DNA from: Pseudanabaena biceps
Lineage (GTDB): Bacteria; Cyanobacteriota; Cyanobacteriia; Pseudanabaenales; Pseudanabaenaceae
Direction of reading: 5' to 3'
Length of the DNA stretch: 36,898 nt
NCBI GenBank assembly: GCA_013361095.1
Contig: JAATWA010000008.1
Location: 34,935 to 71,832 of the forward strand
Shown piece after piece: positions 35,017 to 36,898 of this stretch (position 1 is its first letter; each line of letters begins with the position of its first letter). The notes under the pieces were generated by a model, which did no database searches, was not told the DNA's origin, and saw only the letters and a list, made by a program, of their open reading frames with translations. A program made the position numbers and the translations under genes.

Positions 35017-36060
35017 TCAGTAGGTACCGGCGCGCGCCGACCGGGCGGCGCACAGTTCAAGGATGGCGTCGGCCATTTGCGAAAGCGGGAGCTGGCGTTC
35101 CACGGCGCCCAGTTCGAAGGCGGCGCGCGGCATGCCGTAGACGACCGAGGAGGCCTCGTCCTGGCCGAGGGTGCGGCCCCCGGCCTGGCGGATGGCGAGC
35201 AGCCCTTCGGCCCCGTCGCGCCCCATGCCGGTCAGCAGCACGCCGGTGCACGGGCGCTTGGTCCGGGCGACGGAATGGAACAGGACGTCGACCGAGGGGC
35301 GGTGACCGCTCACGGTGTCGCCAGTGACCAGCCGGCATCGCGGCGTCGTGCCGCCGACCTCCAGATGGGCGACACCGCCGGGAGCGAGGTAGATCCGGCC
35401 CGGCTCCAGCACGGCCCCATCGGTCGCCTCCTGCACCGTCGCCGGGCAGGAGCGGTCCAGCCGGGCGGCGAAGCTGGGGGTGAAGGTCGCCGGCATGTGC
35501 TGGGTGATGACCGTCGCCGGGCAGTTGGCCGGGAAACGGCTGATGATCGTCAGCAGGGCCTCGACCCCGCCGGTGGAGGCGCCGATGGCGAGGATGTGAT
35601 CGGGCGCGGCGCGATAGTCCGCGCCGAAGCGCGCGGCCGGGGCCGCGACGCCCGAGGCCGTGCGCACGCGCGAGCGGGCGGCGGTCTTGACGATATTGGG
35701 CAGGTTGGCGAAGGCCTCGGCCGTGGTGGTGCCGGGGCCGGGCTTGCCGACCGCATCGACCGCGCCGAGCTCGAGCGCGGCGAGGGTCACCTCGGCGCCG
35801 GCCTGGGTCAGGGTCGAGACCATCACCACCGGCATCGGCCGCAGCCGCATGATCTTCTCGAGGAACTCGATGCCGTTCATGCCGGGCATCTCGACGTCGA
35901 GGGTGATCACGTCCGGGTTCAGGCGCTTGATCTCGGCGCGCGCCTCCATCGGGTTGGCGGCGAAGCCGACCACCTCGATCTCCGGATCCCGCTTCAGCGT
36001 CGCGGCGATCAGGCCGCGCATGGTCGGGGAATCGTCAACGATGAGGACCGAGACCGTCAT
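35017..36060 (-). CDS. cheB: Chemotaxis methylesterase/glutamine deamidase CheB
   Basis: 347 aa. N-terminal receiver with phospho-acceptor D55 (TLDVEMPGMNG), a linker near 110-150, then the esterase domain with catalytic triad S162 (GASTGG), H188 (TQHMP) and D282 (TGMGRDGAEG). It removes methyl groups from chemoreceptors and is activated by CheA phosphorylation, giving adaptation with CheR. ATG at 36060 overlaps the cheR stop by 4 nt, so the two opposing adaptation enzymes are translationally coupled. Confidence 0.96.
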   Translation of the reverse strand: MTVSVLIVDDSPTMRGLIAATLKRDPEIEVVGFAANPMEARAEIKRLNPDVITLDVEMPGMNGIEFLEKIMRLRPMPVVMVSTLTQAGAEVTLAALELGAVDAVGKPGPGTTTAEAFANLPNIVKTAARSRVRTASGVAAPAARFGADYRAAPDHILAIGASTGGVEALLTIISRFPANCPATVITQHMPATFTPSFAARLDRSCPATVQEATDGAVLEPGRIYLAPGGVAHLEVGGTTPRCRLVTGDTVSGHRPSVDVLFHSVARTKRPCTGVLLTGMGRDGAEGLLAIRQAGGRTLGQDEASSVVYGMPRAAFELGAVERQLPLSQMADAILELCAARSARAGTY

Positions 36061-36898
36061 GCGCTCAACCTGTAGGTGGTCAGACCGTCCGTCCGCAGAC
36101 GGGCGGCGGCCGGGCCCGAGACCCGCTCGGAATGGCCGATGTAGAGGGTGGCGTCCGGCGTCATCGCCGGCAGGAAGCGCGACCAGATCTTCTCCTGGGT
36201 CGGCTCGTCGAAATAGATCACCACATTGCGGCAGAAGATCACGTCGAAGCGGCCCCGCATCGGCCACTGGCCGATCAGGTTCAGCTCGCGGAACGCCACC
36301 AGCCGGCGCAGCTGGTCGCCGGCGCTGTACTGGTCGCCGCGCTTGTCGAAGAAGCGATTGCGCAGGGCCACCGGGGCCGCGTCCAGCGCCTCGGACGAAT
36401 AGACCCCCGCCGTACCCTCCGCGACCATGTTGGGGTCGATGTCGGTGGCCAGGATCTTGACGTCGAGGTCGTTCGCCTCCGGCAGCTCGGACAGCACGAT
36501 CATGCCCATCGAATAGGGCTCCTGACCGTTGGAGCAGGCCGCCGACCACAGCCGCACCCGGCCGCCGGCGCGCGCCCGGCGCACCAGTTCGGGCATCACC
36601 CGGTCCTTCAGGTGATCGAAGTGGTGCGGCTCGCGGAAGAAGCGCGTGACATTGGTCGTCAGGGCGGCCGTCATGGCCTGCCGCTCGTCGAGGGCCCCCT
36701 CGCCCTGGATCAGTTCGCAGTAGTCGCGGAAGCTGCGTAACCCTAATGCGCGCAGGCGCTTGGCCAGGCGCGAGTAGACCAGCGCCGCCTTGCCTTCATG
36801 CAGGGCGATGCCGGCGTGGCCGTGCAGGATCTGCGCGATCTGGCGGAAATCCTCCGGGGTGAGCGGAAACTCTCCCTCGACCAGCGACTCGCGCTCGG
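36057..36898 (-). CDS. cheR: Chemotaxis methyltransferase CheR (5' end beyond window)
   Basis: About 280 residues are present; the gene runs off the right edge. CheR methylates chemoreceptor glutamates using S-adenosylmethionine. The N-terminal helical domain reads through the edge (LTPEDFRQIAQILHGHAGIA, YSRLAKRLRALGLRSFRDYC), followed by TTNVTRFFREPHHF, the SAM-binding SAACSNGQEPYS, ATDIDPN and FCRNVVIYFD. An internal ATG at 36674 would drop the N-terminal domain and is not the start. A CTCACC-to-CCGAGCG region at the edge has no start codon, so the true start lies outside. Two TTA leucine codons near 36737-36751 are rare in this genome. Confidence 0.94.
   Translation of the reverse strand, partial: ERESLVEGEFPLTPEDFRQIAQILHGHAGIALHEGKAALVYSRLAKRLRALGLRSFRDYCELIQGEGALDERQAMTAALTTNVTRFFREPHHFDHLKDRVMPELVRRARAGGRVRLWSAACSNGQEPYSMGMIVLSELPEANDLDVKILATDIDPNMVAEGTAGVYSSEALDAAPVALRNRFFDKRGDQYSAGDQLRRLVAFRELNLIGQWPMRGRFDVIFCRNVVIYFDEPTQEKIWSRFLPAMTPDATLYIGHSERVSGPAAARLRTDGLTTYRLSA

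Overview
The window is a GC-rich (about 70% by eye) chromosomal segment of an alphaproteobacterium, most likely Caulobacteraceae and probably Brevundimonas-like. The main evidence is the chemotaxis operon at the right edge, whose order cheR-cheB-cheY-cheD-cheU-cheY-cheE matches the Caulobacter crescentus che cluster and includes the lineage-typical cheU and cheE. Clustered GANTC (CcrM-type) sites, TadD- and CdnL-type proteins and a CycM-type membrane cytochrome c fit. The genus is an inference. I see no tRNA, rRNA, insertion sequence, phage gene or CRISPR array.

Layout. 1-1433: N-terminus of the type II secretion secretin GspD (cut by the window edge), preceded by a TadD-like TPR gene. 1527-3804: an M17 leucyl aminopeptidase and an NlpC/P60-fold protein that appears to have lost its catalytic residues. 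3886-5462: divergent membrane cytochrome c and kdsB. 5606-6649: ribonucleotide reductase beta subunit with a tandem NrdR-box-like operator. 6853-13046: a same-strand run (SEL1 lipoprotein, beta-helix exported protein, gspI, gspJ, gspK, secreted serine hydrolase) that may be one transcript. 13266-17405: msrC, an SDR, a CitE-like lyase and a two-domain KpsC, closely packed. 17597-19678: a KAS III enzyme, a small unknown protein and an outer-membrane barrel. 19901-22567: ppdK, divergent from a DUF4281 membrane protein. 22856-29818: Suv3-like helicase, MFS transporter, S4 protein, a repeat-rich gap with yceI, then fdxA and carD/cdnL. 29900-32686: DUF3617 protein, rpmB and an M1 aminopeptidase. 32697-36898: the che operon, running leftward.

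How the genes work together. Several modules are only partly present: secretin GspD and the minor pseudopilins GspI/J/K sit about 8 kb apart and the rest of the type II secretion machine must be elsewhere. KdsB makes CMP-Kdo, the donor for both halves of KpsC, although the two genes are 10 kb apart. The helicase-S4-FdxA-CarD block is a gene order I recall as common in alphaproteobacteria, here opened by an MFS gene and by a repeat/yceI insertion.

I found no convincing unknown multi-gene system. The items most worth a second look are the NlpC/P60 pseudoenzyme, the TadD-like protein next to gspD, the possible pseudopilin/beta-helix/hydrolase operon, the nested inverted repeats at 27495-27845 and 17425-17548, and the GANTC clusters.
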